Notes: generated by a model from the letters alone, not told the origin. A stretch of DNA of 64,000 nucleotides from Crossiella cryophila (GCF_014204915.1 NZ_JACHMH010000001.1:868001-932000); one strand, 5' to 3'; positions 34,223 to 46,104 are shown, numbered from the stretch's first letter. Program-made: numbers and translations.

Positions 34223-35406
34223 GGCTCATCCCGTCCCAACAGTGCGGTCAGCGCCGGTCGTGGGTCGAAATCCGCGGTCGCCGCCGCGTACGCCTCGAGT
34301 GCGGCGCGGGCTTGTTCGTCCACAGTGGACGGAACCGCCACCTGCAGGGTGACCAGCAGGTCGCCGAAGGTGCCGTCCTTGCGGGCAACGCCCTTGCCGC
34401 GCACCCGGAGCGTGCGGCCGCTCGTGGTGCCTGCCGGCACCCTTACCGACACCTTGCCCTCCAGCGTGGGCACGGTCAACGTGGTGCCAAGCACCAGTTC
34501 CGGGAAGGTGCACGGGATGGTGACGGTGATGTCGTCGCCGTTGCGGCCGAACAACTCGTGCGGGGCCACGTGCACCCGGACGAACAGATCGCCCGCCGGC
34601 GCGCCGTTGCGGCCGGGTTCGCCCTGGCCTGCCAGCCGGATGCGCTGGCCGTCGTCAACGCCTGCCGGGATCCGCACGGTCAGCGAGCGGGTGCGGGTGC
34701 TGACCCCGTCGCCGCCGCACTCCCCGCACGGGTCGTCCACGATCCGGCCGGAGCCACGGCAGTCCCGGCAGGGCTCGCTGAAGGCGAAGGCGCCCTGGCT
34801 GCGGCTGACCACCCCGGCGCCCGCACAGGTCGTGCAGGTGCGCGGCGCGGTGCCCGGCCGGGCGCCGTTGCCGCCGCAGGTGCCACAGGTGGCCGGGCTG
34901 GACAGGCGCAGCGACACGGTGGCTCCCCGGACGGCCTCGGTGAAGTCGATCCGGACCTCGGTCTCCACGTCCTTGCCGCGCTGGGCCCTGCTGGCCCCGG
35001 CGGCCTGGCCGCCACGACGGCCGAACAGCCCGCCGAGGATGTCGCCGATCCCGCCGGAACCACCGGCCTGGGCACTGCTGCTCGCCCCGCCGAAGAGGTC
35101 GCCGAAGTCGAACCCGCCGGAGCCGGAGCCGCCGCCGAAACCGCCACCGCCCGGCCGGAACCCGCCGGAGCCGAACAGCCTGCGGGCCTCGTCGTACTGC
35201 TTGCGCTTGTCGGTGTCCGACAGCACGCCGTAGGCCTCGGAGACGGACTTGAACCGGGCCTCCGCCTTGGCGTCACCCGGATTCGCGTCCGGGTGCAGCT
35301 CACGGGCGAGCTTGCGGTACGCCTTCTTGATGTCCTCACCCGGCGCGTCGGGAGGGACACCCAGCTCGGCGTAGAAGTCCTTCTCGATCCAGTCCCTCGC
35401 GCTCAT
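34219..35406 (-). CDS. dnaJ: Chaperone DnaJ (Hsp40)
   Basis: 395 residues: J-domain with the H-P-D tripeptide (E-L-H-P-D-A-N), a Gly/Phe-rich region at about 70-130, then a zinc domain with four C-x-x-C-x-G-x-G-like repeats and C-terminal substrate domains. It stimulates DnaK ATPase and delivers substrates. It stands third in the dnaK-grpE-dnaJ-hspR operon. Confidence 0.96.
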   Translation of the reverse strand: MSARDWIEKDFYAELGVPPDAPGEDIKKAYRKLARELHPDANPGDAKAEARFKSVSEAYGVLSDTDKRKQYDEARRLFGSGGFRPGGGGFGGGSGSGGFDFGDLFGGASSSAQAGGSGGIGDILGGLFGRRGGQAAGASRAQRGKDVETEVRIDFTEAVRGATVSLRLSSPATCGTCGGNGARPGTAPRTCTTCAGAGVVSRSQGAFAFSEPCRDCRGSGRIVDDPCGECGGDGVSTRTRSLTVRIPAGVDDGQRIRLAGQGEPGRNGAPAGDLFVRVHVAPHELFGRNGDDITVTIPCTFPELVLGTTLTVPTLEGKVSVRVPAGTTSGRTLRVRGKGVARKDGTFGDLLVTLQVAVPSTVDEQARAALEAYAAATADFDPRPALTALLGRDEP

Positions 35407-35438
35407 CCGGACGCCCCTCCCTTCCCGCTGGTTGTCAT

Positions 35439-36100
35439 CTACTGCTGGGTGTGTTCACCGGCGCCGGCCTCCGGCGCGGCATGCCGCCCGGTGGCCTCCG
35501 GCGTGGCCGCGCCTGGCTCGTGGTCGGTGACCCCGACCATGGCCGGGCGCAGCACCCGCTCGCCGAAGCGGAAACCGCGGCGCAGCACCGTGGTGACCGT
35601 GGGCCCGGCCACCTCGGGCGAGGTGTCGTGCTGCACGGCCTGGTGCACCGAGGGGTCGAACTCCTCGCCGTGCTGGCCGAATGCCTCCAGGCCGGCCTTC
35701 TGCAGCGTGGCGACGACCTTGTCCGCCACCGCCTTGAAGGCGCCGGTCAGATCGCCGTGCTGCTCGGCCCGCTCGAAGTCATCGAGCACCGGCAGCAGTT
35801 CGGAGACCACGCCTGCCTTGGCGTTGGCCACCACCAGCTCGCGGTCGCGGTCGACCCGCTTGCGGTAGTTGGCGTACTCGGCCTGCAGGCGCTGCAGGTC
35901 GGCGGTGCGTTCCTCGAGCTGCTTCTGCAGCTCCACCAGGGCATCGACCTCGACCGGCGCCGCCGGGACGGCGGCTTCAGCGACCGCCTCCGCGGCGGCC
36001 AGCTCCTCGCTGGCCGCCGCGGAGCGAACCTCGCCGGTCTCCGGGTCGACGCGACGGCGGTCTCGGACCACCACGCGCTCGGATTCTGGCTGCTGTTCGG

Positions 36101-36104
<4 letters not shown>
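35439..36104 (-). CDS. grpE: Nucleotide exchange factor GrpE
   Basis: 221 residues: an acidic, Ala-rich N-terminal tail, a long coiled coil (about 55-100, [15 protein letters not shown]) and the beta domain ending [18 protein letters not shown]. It releases ADP from DnaK. The GTG start overlaps the dnaK stop by 4 nt (GTGA). Confidence 0.96.
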
Positions 36105-37954
<1,850 letters not shown>

Positions 37955-38010
37955 GAATCTTCCCTCCACTGCTGGTCACGCTGTCCGTAGGCGGATCACT
38001 CGAGGCAACC

Positions 38011-38031
38011 CTTGAGTGATCCTGACTCAAG
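38011..38031. promoter_or_regulatory. HspR operator HAIR-1 of the dnaK operon
   Basis: Exact consensus CTTGAGT - N7 - ACTCAAG, 57 bp before the dnaK ATG. An outward half-site (ACTCGAG at 37998) is next to it. The 370-bp gap between dnaK and the next gene (37955-38324) holds the two HAIR sites and the hydrolase terminator; nothing else is seen between 38088 and 38276. Confidence 0.92.
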
Positions 38032-38066
38032 TCTGAGCGTAAGCGTCGCTCCTCGTCAAATGCGAG

Positions 38067-38087
38067 GTTGAGTCCGCCACACTCAAG
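38067..38087. promoter_or_regulatory. HspR operator HAIR-2 of the dnaK operon
   Basis: GTTGAGT - N7 - ACTCAAG, one mismatch from the HAIR consensus, 56 bp (centre to centre) from HAIR-1. Confidence 0.8.
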
Positions 38088-38276
38088 CTTCTGACTGCTC
38101 CAACGGACGGCGTCCCGGCTTTGTTCCGGCCTCGTTTTCGGCTGTGTCCCGGGCCACAGCGGGAGGCGGGTCGGGGATGACGCACAAGGACGCACAAGAC
38201 AGCACGGACGGGCAGCGGCACCGGCCACGGGTGGGAGTACGGGGCGAACCTGCTGGAGCGGGCCCGCGGGCGCGAT

Positions 38277-38316
38277 GCTGGGGACGGCCGTCCGGGCGGT
38301 GAAGGCCGTCCCCAGC
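38277..38316 (-). terminator. Terminator of the secreted hydrolase gene
   Basis: Perfect 13-bp stem (GCTGGGGACGGCC / GGCCGTCCCCAGC, 14-nt loop), 8 nt beyond the hydrolase stop. Confidence 0.7.
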
Positions 38317-38324
38317 GAGCCGGT

Positions 38325-39374
38325 CTAGCGACCGACCATCTCCTCAGCCCACCTCGCGGTGGCCTGGAAGAACTCCGAGGCGTTCGGCGCGTAGTTGAAG
38401 GAGTGCCCGTAGTCGGGCAGCACGAACGTGCGCAGCCTCGCCGCCGGGGCGAAGTTGGGCGCCTCGAACTGCCGGAGCGCCTCCGAGGAAGAGCAGTCGC
38501 TGCCCAGCAGGCCACCGCAGAACACCTGGTCGTTGCCGCCCATGGCGAGCAGCACCGGCACCTTGATCAGCTTGCTCAGCGGCAGGATGGTGCCGAGCAG
38601 GATGCCGTCCACCGCCTCACCGGCGGCCAGGCCGTCCTTGTTCGCCTCGTCCTCGGCCACCGCGGCCTCCACCAGCGGGCCGCCGCGGTGGAAGGCGGTG
38701 TAGCGCTGCCCGACCGCGGTGGTCAGGAAGGTCGGGTCCAGCAGCCGGAACGCCGGCTTGGGGTCCAGCAGCACCGGGGTCAGCGTGGTCAGGGTGGGGA
38801 TGATGCCGGTCAGGTTCAGCCGGTGCAGCTGACCGGCGATCAGCACGCCGTCCACGTTCTGGTGCTTGGCCGCCACGATCACCGAGATCGCCGAGCCCAG
38901 TGAGTGCCCGCCGAGGATGATCTTGCCGAACCTCGGCCCGAGCGAACCGGAGCGCATTGCCTTGACCACGTGGTTGACCGCGTTGGCCTGGGTGAAGGCG
39001 GTCAGCAGCGCACTCAGCGGCTTGGAGCTGCGGCCACTGCCGATCCGGTCCAGCGCCAGCGTGGCGAACCCGGCCTTGTTCTGCGCCTTCCGGTACGAGC
39101 GGGTCTCCGGCGAGTGCGCGATGTCCCAGTAGGAGCTGTTGTAGGTGCCGCCGGGGATCAGCACCTGCACGGTGTTGCTGCCACCCGCCGGGGTGCACAG
39201 CCGGCCGTACATGGTCTGGTCCAGGCTGAGCAGGGGCAGGTCGAGCAGGGAGACCGGGATGGACAGGTCCCGGCAGGCCGGCTCGGCGGCGCCGGCCGGG
39301 ATGGGGGCGATCAGCGTGCTCAAACCCAGGCAGGCGGCGGTGGCCGCACCGATCCGGCGCCAGAACAAACGCAC
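38325..39374 (-). CDS. Secreted alpha/beta-hydrolase
   Basis: 349 residues. Signal peptide (R-R-I-G-A-A-T-A-A-C-L-G-L-S) cleaved near A-G-A-A. Nucleophile elbow G-G-H-S-L-G-S-A near residue 160, an acid Asp in G-G-N-D-Q-V-F and the catalytic His in D-Y-G-H-S-F-N. GTG at 39374 has GGAGGT 7 nt upstream; the long frame beyond is rejected. Esterase, lipase or peptidase activity is possible. Confidence 0.85.
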   Translation of the reverse strand: MRLFWRRIGAATAACLGLSTLIAPIPAGAAEPACRDLSIPVSLLDLPLLSLDQTMYGRLCTPAGGSNTVQVLIPGGTYNSSYWDIAHSPETRSYRKAQNKAGFATLALDRIGSGRSSKPLSALLTAFTQANAVNHVVKAMRSGSLGPRFGKIILGGHSLGSAISVIVAAKHQNVDGVLIAGQLHRLNLTGIIPTLTTLTPVLLDPKPAFRLLDPTFLTTAVGQRYTAFHRGGPLVEAAVAEDEANKDGLAAGEAVDGILLGTILPLSKLIKVPVLLAMGGNDQVFCGGLLGSDCSSSEALRQFEAPNFAPAARLRTFVLPDYGHSFNYAPNASEFFQATARWAEEMVGR

Positions 39375-39409
39375 GGGAAGAACCTCCGAATGGATGATTT
39401 GCGAAGCAA

Positions 39410-40726
39410 CTAATGACGTGGAACTGCCGTCATCGGCAGTGCGCTCGGGTACGGCGCGTTGGTGAACTTCACCCGCACGGGCCGATCCGGCACCGGAACG
39501 AGCCGCCATTGCGCGGCGACCGTGGCGATCGCCGTCAGCAGCTCGGTCAGCGCGAAAGAGTTTCCGATGCACTGCCGGATACCGGCGCCGAACGGGATGA
39601 ACGAGCCATCCGGCACCGCGGCCGTCCGTTCGGGCGACCACCGGTCCGGGTCGAAACGATCAGGATCAGGGAAGGATCGCTCGTCGAAATGCATGGTGTA
39701 CGGGCTGACGATGATCTCGTCACCCGGCCGCAGCCGCAGTCCGCCGAGGTCGACCTCGCGGTTGGCCCGCCGCATCAGCAGCCACAGCGAGTACATCCGC
39801 AGGCCCTCGGTGGCCACCCGCCGGGTGTACTCCAGCCGGGGCAGGTCGGCGAAGGTGACCGGACGACCGCCCAGCACCTCGTCCAGTTCGGCGTGCAGCT
39901 TCGCCTCGACCTCGGGGTTGCGGCCCAGTTCGTGGAAGATCCAGCCCAGCGCCAGCGCGCTGGTCTCGATGCCTGCCGTGAGCAGCGTGATGACCTCGTC
40001 GAAGACCTGCTGCTCCGTCATGCCCTCGCCGGTGTCGGCGTCCCTGGCCAGTAGCAGCAGGGACAGCAGATCACCGTGGTCGACGCCGTCCCAGCCGGTG
40101 ATCACCCTGGTGACCACCTCGCGCATCCGGCTGATCGCGGCGTCGAAGGCCCGGTTGCCCGGGATGGGCAGGCGCTCGACGAAGCCTGGTGAGAGCGCCC
40201 GGATGATGCCCTGTTTGACGATCACCGGGATGGACCGGCGGGACTCCTCGATCGCGCTGCCGCCCAGTTCGGTGGCGAACAGCGCGGCGCCGACGATGGT
40301 GACCGCCAGGCCCTGCATGTCCTCGTCCACCAGCCGGACCTCGCCCGGCCGCCAGGAGCCGGTCAGCTCGGTGGCGGCGCGCACCATGTTCCCGGCGTAG
40401 TGCTCGATCCGCCCCTGGCGGAAGGCGGGCAGCATGAGCCTGCGCTGCCGCCGGTGGAACGCGCCGTCCGACATCGCCAGCCCGTTACCCATGTAAGGGC
40501 GGAACTTGTCGAACATGGCGCCTTTGCCGAAACTCACGCCGTCCGTTACCAGTACGCGATGGACCAGTTCAGGACTTGTGATGAAATAAGCCTGGAGTGG
40601 TCCCAGATAGAGCTTGACAACGTCGCCGTGCTCGCGGAGTCCGGCGGTGAATCGGAATTTTCTGCGCAGCAAGGCCGGTGTGTGCCCGAGTAACGGCCAC
40701 TGACCGGGTGCCACCCGGACGGGCAT
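39410..40726 (-). CDS. Cytochrome P450
   Basis: 438 residues. I-helix A-G-I-E-T-S, the K-helix ExxR as E-G-L-R, and the haem-binding F-G-A-G-I-R-Q-C-I-G near residue 388. ATG at 40726 has AAGGAG 5 nt upstream. It lies 35 nt upstream of the secreted hydrolase on the same strand and may form an operon with it. Substrate unknown. No ferredoxin gene is near. Confidence 0.92.
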   Translation of the reverse strand: MPVRVAPGQWPLLGHTPALLRRKFRFTAGLREHGDVVKLYLGPLQAYFITSPELVHRVLVTDGVSFGKGAMFDKFRPYMGNGLAMSDGAFHRRQRRLMLPAFRQGRIEHYAGNMVRAATELTGSWRPGEVRLVDEDMQGLAVTIVGAALFATELGGSAIEESRRSIPVIVKQGIIRALSPGFVERLPIPGNRAFDAAISRMREVVTRVITGWDGVDHGDLLSLLLLARDADTGEGMTEQQVFDEVITLLTAGIETSALALGWIFHELGRNPEVEAKLHAELDEVLGGRPVTFADLPRLEYTRRVATEGLRMYSLWLLMRRANREVDLGGLRLRPGDEIIVSPYTMHFDERSFPDPDRFDPDRWSPERTAAVPDGSFIPFGAGIRQCIGNSFALTELLTAIATVAAQWRLVPVPDRPVRVKFTNAPYPSALPMTAVPRH

Positions 40727-40888
40727 TCGCACTCCTTGCGCCGGGAAAGGGGAAGTGGCCACACTAGGGCCCATTCGGCCGCAGGCGACAGTACCCGTCC
40801 GAGTGGGGTGTCATCCCATTGGTCGATCACCAACTCGGCGGAGAAATCTCGCTATGCTGGGCACCGCTACGAATCGAGGTGTTTGTCC

Positions 40889-41704
40889 GTGACGCGGACG
40901 CAGGACTGGATCCCGCCCGGCGTCGACATAACGACGCCGAGCATTGCCAGGGTCTATGACTACGTACTCGGCGGTAGCCACAACTTCGCCGTGGACCGCG
41001 ACACCGCCGAGACACTCAAGCGCATCGCGCCCGGCCTGCGCCGGGTGGCCAGGCTCAACCGCGCCTTCATGGCCAGGGCGGTCCGGTACCAGATGGCCCA
41101 GGGCATCCGGCAGTTCCTGGACATCGGCTCCGGCATCCCGACCGTCGGCAACGTGCACGAGATCGCGCAGCGGATCGACCCGGCCTGCCGGGTGGTCTAC
41201 CTGGACCGCGATCCGGTCGCGGTCGCGCACAGCGAGCTGATGCTGGAGCAGACGCCCGGCACCGGGGTGGTGCACGCGGACATGCGCGACTTCGAGCGGG
41301 TCATCGGCAGCGCGGCGGTCCGGCAGCTGATCGACTTCGACGAGCCGGTCGGCCTGCTGTTCATGCTGGTGCTGCACTGGCTGCCGGAGGAGTCCAAGCC
41401 AGTCGAGCTGATGGGTGATTACCGCGATCTGCTCGCGCCCGGCAGCTACCTCGCGCTCACCCACGCCACCCACGACGAGCAGAAGCAGGACCTGGAAGAC
41501 CTCGGCGACGCGATCCGGATCTCCCGCAGCGCGGACCAGGTCACCCCGCGCACCTACGAGGAGATCCTGGCCCTGATCGGCGACTTCGAGCTGGTCGAGC
41601 CGGGGCTGGTCGGCTGTGCCGACTGGCGGGCCGACGGCCCTGGCGCCATCGCCGACCCGTCGAGCAACGACTACACCTACGCCGGCGTGGCCAGGAAGAC
41701 CTGA
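40889..41704 (+). CDS. DUF574 SAM-dependent methyltransferase
   Basis: 271 residues. The N-terminal P-S-I-A-R-V-Y-D-Y-V-L-G-G-S-H-N-F signature identifies the actinobacterial DUF574 group. SAM motif F-L-D-I-G-S-G-I-P-T and Y-L-D-R-D-P-V-A-V follow. The substrate is not known for the group. GTG at 40889 follows GAGGTG. It stands divergent to the P450 and 7 nt before a sensor-like GGDEF-EAL gene. Confidence 0.88.
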   Translation: MTRTQDWIPPGVDITTPSIARVYDYVLGGSHNFAVDRDTAETLKRIAPGLRRVARLNRAFMARAVRYQMAQGIRQFLDIGSGIPTVGNVHEIAQRIDPACRVVYLDRDPVAVAHSELMLEQTPGTGVVHADMRDFERVIGSAAVRQLIDFDEPVGLLFMLVLHWLPEESKPVELMGDYRDLLAPGSYLALTHATHDEQKQDLEDLGDAIRISRSADQVTPRTYEEILALIGDFELVEPGLVGCADWRADGPGAIADPSSNDYTYAGVARKT

Positions 41705-41711
41705 GCCACCC

Positions 41712-43883
41712 ATGGCCGATCTCAGCCTGCGGGCAAGCCAGGCGCCGCCGCCGGAGGACTCGCGGCGCAAACGCCGCACCCTGGCGCGCAAATGGGCTTA
41801 CGTGCTGGCCGAGACCGACTACGTGCCACTGGTGCACACCGAGTTCGAGGACGAGCTGGCCGGACTGCTGGACACCCTGTGCGAGGCGGTGCACCGCGAG
41901 CGGGCCGAGCCAGGCACGGCCGGGGCGGCCGGGGCGGCCGGGGCCCGGCTGGTCGAGCTGAACTGCGCGAGCCAGCAGTCGCTCGCGGCGACCATGGACA
42001 TCCTGGGCAAGGGTCTGCTGGCACTGCCGGAGTTCCGCGGCGGCAAATCGGCCGAACGCGTGGTGGGCACGCTCGGCGCGCTGGCCGCCGGTTTCCTCGC
42101 CGCCGCGCAGCGGGCCACCCTGGAACAGCAGGAGAGCATGAAGCTCTCGCTGCTCAAGGCGGTGCGCGATGCCAAGTGGAACCTGCGCGCGGCCGAGGCC
42201 AGGTTCGAGGAGGTCGCCACCTGCTCGGCCAGCGGCATCCTGATCACCGACCTGGACGGCACGCTGCTGCGGGTGAACGGTTCGGTCGGCGCCATCCTCG
42301 GGCACACCCCGGCCGAGCTGACCGGCCGCAACCTGTTCGAGCTGATCCCGCCCGAGCACGCGCCCGCGCTGCGCGAGGACTACGCGGCCCTGCTCAGCGG
42401 CCGGATCCAGCGGATCAAGCAGTCCCAGAAGCTGTTGCTGACCGACGGCGACCACGCGGTGGTCACGCTGACCGCCTCTTTACTGCGCGGCGAGGACGAG
42501 GCGCCCAGCCAGTTCGTCACCGTGGTGGAGGACGGCACCGAACTGCGGCTGCTGCAGAGCGAGCTGAGCAGGCAGGCGCTGCACGACGTGCTGACCGGGC
42601 TGCCCAACCGCCAGTACTTCGGCACCCACCTGGAATCCGTGCTGCGCCAAGCGGATCCGCGCTACGGCGTGACCCTGTTCCACCTCGGCCTGGACGCCTT
42701 CGCGGTGGTCCGCGACGGGCTCGGCGAACACGCGGGCGAGCACCTGCTGGTGATGGTCGCCCAGCGGCTCAAGGCGGTGGTGGCCGGGGAGAAGGCCATG
42801 GTGGCGCGGATCGACGGGTCCGAGTTCGCGGTGCTGGTGGAGAACTGTTCCAGCACCCCGCCGCCGGTGGCCATGGTGCACATGATCCGGTGCGAGCTGG
42901 CCGAACCGACCTACGTGGACGGGCACGGGCTGGCCGCCTCGGTCAGCATCGGCGTGGTGCACCAGCCGCCGCCGGAGAGCACGCCTGCCGAGCTGCTGCG
43001 CGGCGCGCATCTGGCCTTGCGCCGGGCCCGCGGCAACGGACCTGGGCAGTGGGAGCAGCTGCACCCCGAGCAGGACCGGCTGGACCGGGAGCGGGACGCG
43101 CTGGCCGCCTCGATGCCGGGCGCGTTCGAGAACGGCGCGGTGGAGCCGAGGTACCGGCCGCTGGTGCGGCTGGCCGACGGCCGGGTGCACGGGGTGGAGG
43201 CGTTGCTGTGCTGGGAGCACCCCGAACTCGGGCCACTGCCGGACCAGCGCTGCCGGGAGCTGGCCGAGTCGACCGGGCTGATGGCCAACCTCGGCGAGTG
43301 GCTGCTGCGCACCGGGTGCCGGCAGACCGGCTGGTGGCGGCAGCGGCTGGGCCGGGACCTGTCGCTCGCGCTGAGCCTGACCCCGCACCAGGCCGCGGAC
43401 GCGGACCTGGTCACCAGGGTGGTCGGCGTGCTCAAGGAGACCGCGTTCCCGGCGACCAAGCTGCTGGTCGAGCTGCCCGCGCCGGTGCTGACCGCGGACC
43501 GGGGCGAGGCCAGGGACAACCTGCGCACGCTGGCCGACCTGGGCGTGCGCACCGTGCTCAGCGACTTCGGGCTGGGTGCGGGCGACCTGTCCACGCTGAC
43601 CGAACTTCCGGTGAACTCGGTCCGGCTCAACCGTGAACTTCTCGGCCGGGCGGGCTCGGCGGGTCCGGCGGTGGCCGACTCGCTGCGCGCGCTGCCCGGA
43701 CTGGCGCACCGGGCCGGTGCCACCGAAGTGATCGCGGACGGTGTGTCAACCGCTGAGCAGGCAGAATTCTGGCTGGCAGCCGAAGCCGATCTTGCTGTCG
43801 GTGATCATTTCGGACTGCCGTGCAGGCCAGACGAGCTGGCGGCGGCCTTCGGCAGCCCGGCCTGGCGGGTCAAATCTTCGTAA
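41712..43883 (+). CDS. PAS-GGDEF-EAL protein with degenerate catalytic motifs
   Basis: 723 residues: N-terminal helical region (1-150), PAS domain (about 163-275), GGDEF-like domain (about 283-450) and EAL-like domain (about 470-715). The GGDEF loop reads D-G-S-E-F. In the EAL domain, G-V-E-A-L-L-C-W keeps E-A-L but the metal-binding Asn of the N-x-S strand is L-A-L-S and D-D-F-G is S-D-F-G. It is more likely a c-di-GMP sensor than an enzyme. It probably forms an operon with the DUF574 gene. Confidence 0.85.
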   Translation: MADLSLRASQAPPPEDSRRKRRTLARKWAYVLAETDYVPLVHTEFEDELAGLLDTLCEAVHRERAEPGTAGAAGAAGARLVELNCASQQSLAATMDILGKGLLALPEFRGGKSAERVVGTLGALAAGFLAAAQRATLEQQESMKLSLLKAVRDAKWNLRAAEARFEEVATCSASGILITDLDGTLLRVNGSVGAILGHTPAELTGRNLFELIPPEHAPALREDYAALLSGRIQRIKQSQKLLLTDGDHAVVTLTASLLRGEDEAPSQFVTVVEDGTELRLLQSELSRQALHDVLTGLPNRQYFGTHLESVLRQADPRYGVTLFHLGLDAFAVVRDGLGEHAGEHLLVMVAQRLKAVVAGEKAMVARIDGSEFAVLVENCSSTPPPVAMVHMIRCELAEPTYVDGHGLAASVSIGVVHQPPPESTPAELLRGAHLALRRARGNGPGQWEQLHPEQDRLDRERDALAASMPGAFENGAVEPRYRPLVRLADGRVHGVEALLCWEHPELGPLPDQRCRELAESTGLMANLGEWLLRTGCRQTGWWRQRLGRDLSLALSLTPHQAADADLVTRVVGVLKETAFPATKLLVELPAPVLTADRGEARDNLRTLADLGVRTVLSDFGLGAGDLSTLTELPVNSVRLNRELLGRAGSAGPAVADSLRALPGLAHRAGATEVIADGVSTAEQAEFWLAAEADLAVGDHFGLPCRPDELAAAFGSPAWRVKSS

Positions 43884-43888
43884 CGAAG
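43876..43888. promoter_or_regulatory. Palindrome CTTCGTAACGAAG before the S1 protease
   Basis: Near-perfect 13-bp palindrome across the stop of the GGDEF-EAL gene, 117 bp before the protease ATG. The core recurs at 46179 before the paralogue. Confidence 0.4.
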
Positions 43889-44004
43889 TTCGCACCTTTT
43901 TTCACAAACTCGGTCCCAAGTAGACGGAACTACAGCTAGCTTCCCTGCGTCACCCCTCCGAGGTAACCCAATCGGGTCATGGTGGGGTCTGGGGAAGGAG
44001 CTCG

Positions 44005-46104
44005 ATGAGTAAGGCAAGCCTCCGCCGGAGGGTGGGCGCCGCGGTTTCGGTGGCGGGTGTGCTGGTGCTGGGCACCGCGCTGGGCACGGGCATCGTGTCC
44101 GCGCAGCCGACCGAGGTCACCGCCGACGCGGTCGTGCAGTCCATGCCGGCCGAGCTGAAGGAAGCGATCCGTCGCGACCTCGGCAAGGACGCCAAGGAGT
44201 ACGTGGCGACCGCTCGGGCCGCGGACAAGGCCGCGCTGGCGGGTACGCGACTGCGCAAGGAGCTGGGCGAGAAGTTCGGCGGCGCGTGGTTCGACAAGAA
44301 CAGCAAGAAACTGCACGTCGCGGTCACTGACGCCGCCGTGGCCGCCAAGGTGCGGGCCGCCGGTGGCGAGGTGCACCAGCGCGGGGTCTCCGAGGGCGCC
44401 CTCGACCGCGCCGCGACCACCATCACCAACTGGGTCAAGGCCCTGCCCGCCGAGAAGAAGGCCGCGTTCCAGGCCGTCGCGGTGGACACCAAGGACGGCA
44501 AGCTTGGCGTGACCCTGTCCAGCTCGGAGGCGGGCAAGGCCCTGGCCGCCGAGCTGCCCAAGGTCAACGTCGAGGTCGAGGTCGGGCACAAGCAGGAAGA
44601 GCTGCAGGCCGAGAAGGACCTCCGCGGTGGCGACGGCTACACCGTCTCCGGCGCGGGCAGCAGCCTCCGGCTCTGCTCCCTCGGCTTCAACGCCGTGGAC
44701 AAGCTCGGCCGCGGCCAGATCATCACCGCCGGTCACTGCTTCGACGGCTTCGACGGCCGCAAGGTCAACGTCGAGATCAAGGGCGCGGGCAACCCGGTCG
44801 GCGAGGCCATCGGTCTCGGCGAGAACGTCCGGTTCGACAACGCCCCCGACGGCGACGACTCGGCCACCATCAAGGTGACCAACGGCGGCAACAAGCTGCT
44901 GCCCGAGGTCAACCGCTACAACGGCAGCGGCCTGAAGCTGGACGGCGTCACCGACCCGATCCAGGGCCAGGAGATCTGCAAGTCCGGCCGCACCACCGGC
45001 TGGCAGTGCGGCAACGTGGTCAACGTCGACGTGCAGGTGCGGATCAGCAACCACCTGCTCTCGCTGTTCCAGCACGACGCCTGCAGCATCCCCGGTGACT
45101 CCGGCGGCGCCGTGGTCCTGGGCTCCAAGGCCCTGGGCATCACCTCCGGCGGCGCCGCCAACCCCGGCGACAAGTGCCCCACCGCCGGCCAGCCGAAGGA
45201 CCGCTCCTACGCCGAGTTCGTCGGCCGGGACATCCTGCCCGACCACAAGGGCGACGCCCAGCTCACCGTGCTGACCAGCAACGGTGACGTGGACGAGGAC
45301 GGCGTGCTCGACATCGACGAGCTGAACGCCGACATCACCAAGATCAAGGACACCAACAACAACGGGGTCGCCGCCTACCGCGACGCCGACGAGCCGAACC
45401 TGTCCGCGCCGAAGCTGACCAGCCCGGCCGACAAGTCCCGGATCACCGAGCGCAAGCCGGTGCTCACCGGCACCGCCAAGCCCAACGCCGCGGTCTCCCT
45501 GTCCTACAAGGGCCAGACCACGGAGATCAAGGCCGACGCGAGCGGCAAGTGGACGCAGACCACGGGCGCGGAACTGGCCTACGGCGACCACGAGATCAGC
45601 CTGAAGCAGAAGGTCGGCGAGCTGACCTCGCGCGAGGTCAAGTCGAAGTTCACCGTCGTCCCGGCGGCTCCGGTCATCACCGAGCCCAAGGAAGGCGTCA
45701 AGAGCGAGAACGCCCGTCCGGTCATCTCCGGCACCGGCACCGCCAAGGCCACCGTCACGGTGACCTCCGGCGAGACCAAGCTGGGCGAGGCCACCGTGGG
45801 CGCCGACGGCAAGTGGACCGTCACCCCGGCCGCGGACCTGGCCAAGGGCAAGCACACCATCTCCGCCAAGCAGACCATCGACAAGGTGGACTCGGACGCG
45901 GACACCGTGGCCTACGAGCTGACCAAGGGTGGCGCGGCCCCGCCGACCACCAGCCCCGCCGGCAACGGTGGCGGTAACGGCGGTCTGGCCAAGACCGGTG
46001 TGGACGGCGTGGTGCCGATGCTGATCGGTGGCGCCGTCGCGGTCGCCGGCGGCATCGCGCTGCTGGTGTTCTTCCGCCGCCGCAAGGCTGGCGTGCAGTC
46101 CTGA
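44005..46104 (+). CDS. Secreted, cell-wall-anchored S1 serine protease
   Basis: 699 residues: Sec signal peptide (1-33), alpha-lytic-type propeptide (about 40-205), trypsin-fold domain with His 244 (T-A-G-H-C), Asp near 285 and Ser 366 (G-D-S-G-G), an Asp-rich EF-hand-like segment (about 430-465, D-V-D-E-D-G-V-L-D), two Ig-like repeats, then L-A-K-T-G, a transmembrane helix and an R-R-R-K tail. The LAxTG motif is the class E sortase signal, so the protein is expected on the cell wall. The sortase is not in the window. Confidence 0.88.
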   Translation: MSKASLRRRVGAAVSVAGVLVLGTALGTGIVSAQPTEVTADAVVQSMPAELKEAIRRDLGKDAKEYVATARAADKAALAGTRLRKELGEKFGGAWFDKNSKKLHVAVTDAAVAAKVRAAGGEVHQRGVSEGALDRAATTITNWVKALPAEKKAAFQAVAVDTKDGKLGVTLSSSEAGKALAAELPKVNVEVEVGHKQEELQAEKDLRGGDGYTVSGAGSSLRLCSLGFNAVDKLGRGQIITAGHCFDGFDGRKVNVEIKGAGNPVGEAIGLGENVRFDNAPDGDDSATIKVTNGGNKLLPEVNRYNGSGLKLDGVTDPIQGQEICKSGRTTGWQCGNVVNVDVQVRISNHLLSLFQHDACSIPGDSGGAVVLGSKALGITSGGAANPGDKCPTAGQPKDRSYAEFVGRDILPDHKGDAQLTVLTSNGDVDEDGVLDIDELNADITKIKDTNNNGVAAYRDADEPNLSAPKLTSPADKSRITERKPVLTGTAKPNAAVSLSYKGQTTEIKADASGKWTQTTGAELAYGDHEISLKQKVGELTSREVKSKFTVVPAAPVITEPKEGVKSENARPVISGTGTAKATVTVTSGETKLGEATVGADGKWTVTPAADLAKGKHTISAKQTIDKVDSDADTVAYELTKGGAAPPTTSPAGNGGGNGGLAKTGVDGVVPMLIGGAVAVAGGIALLVFFRRRKAGVQS

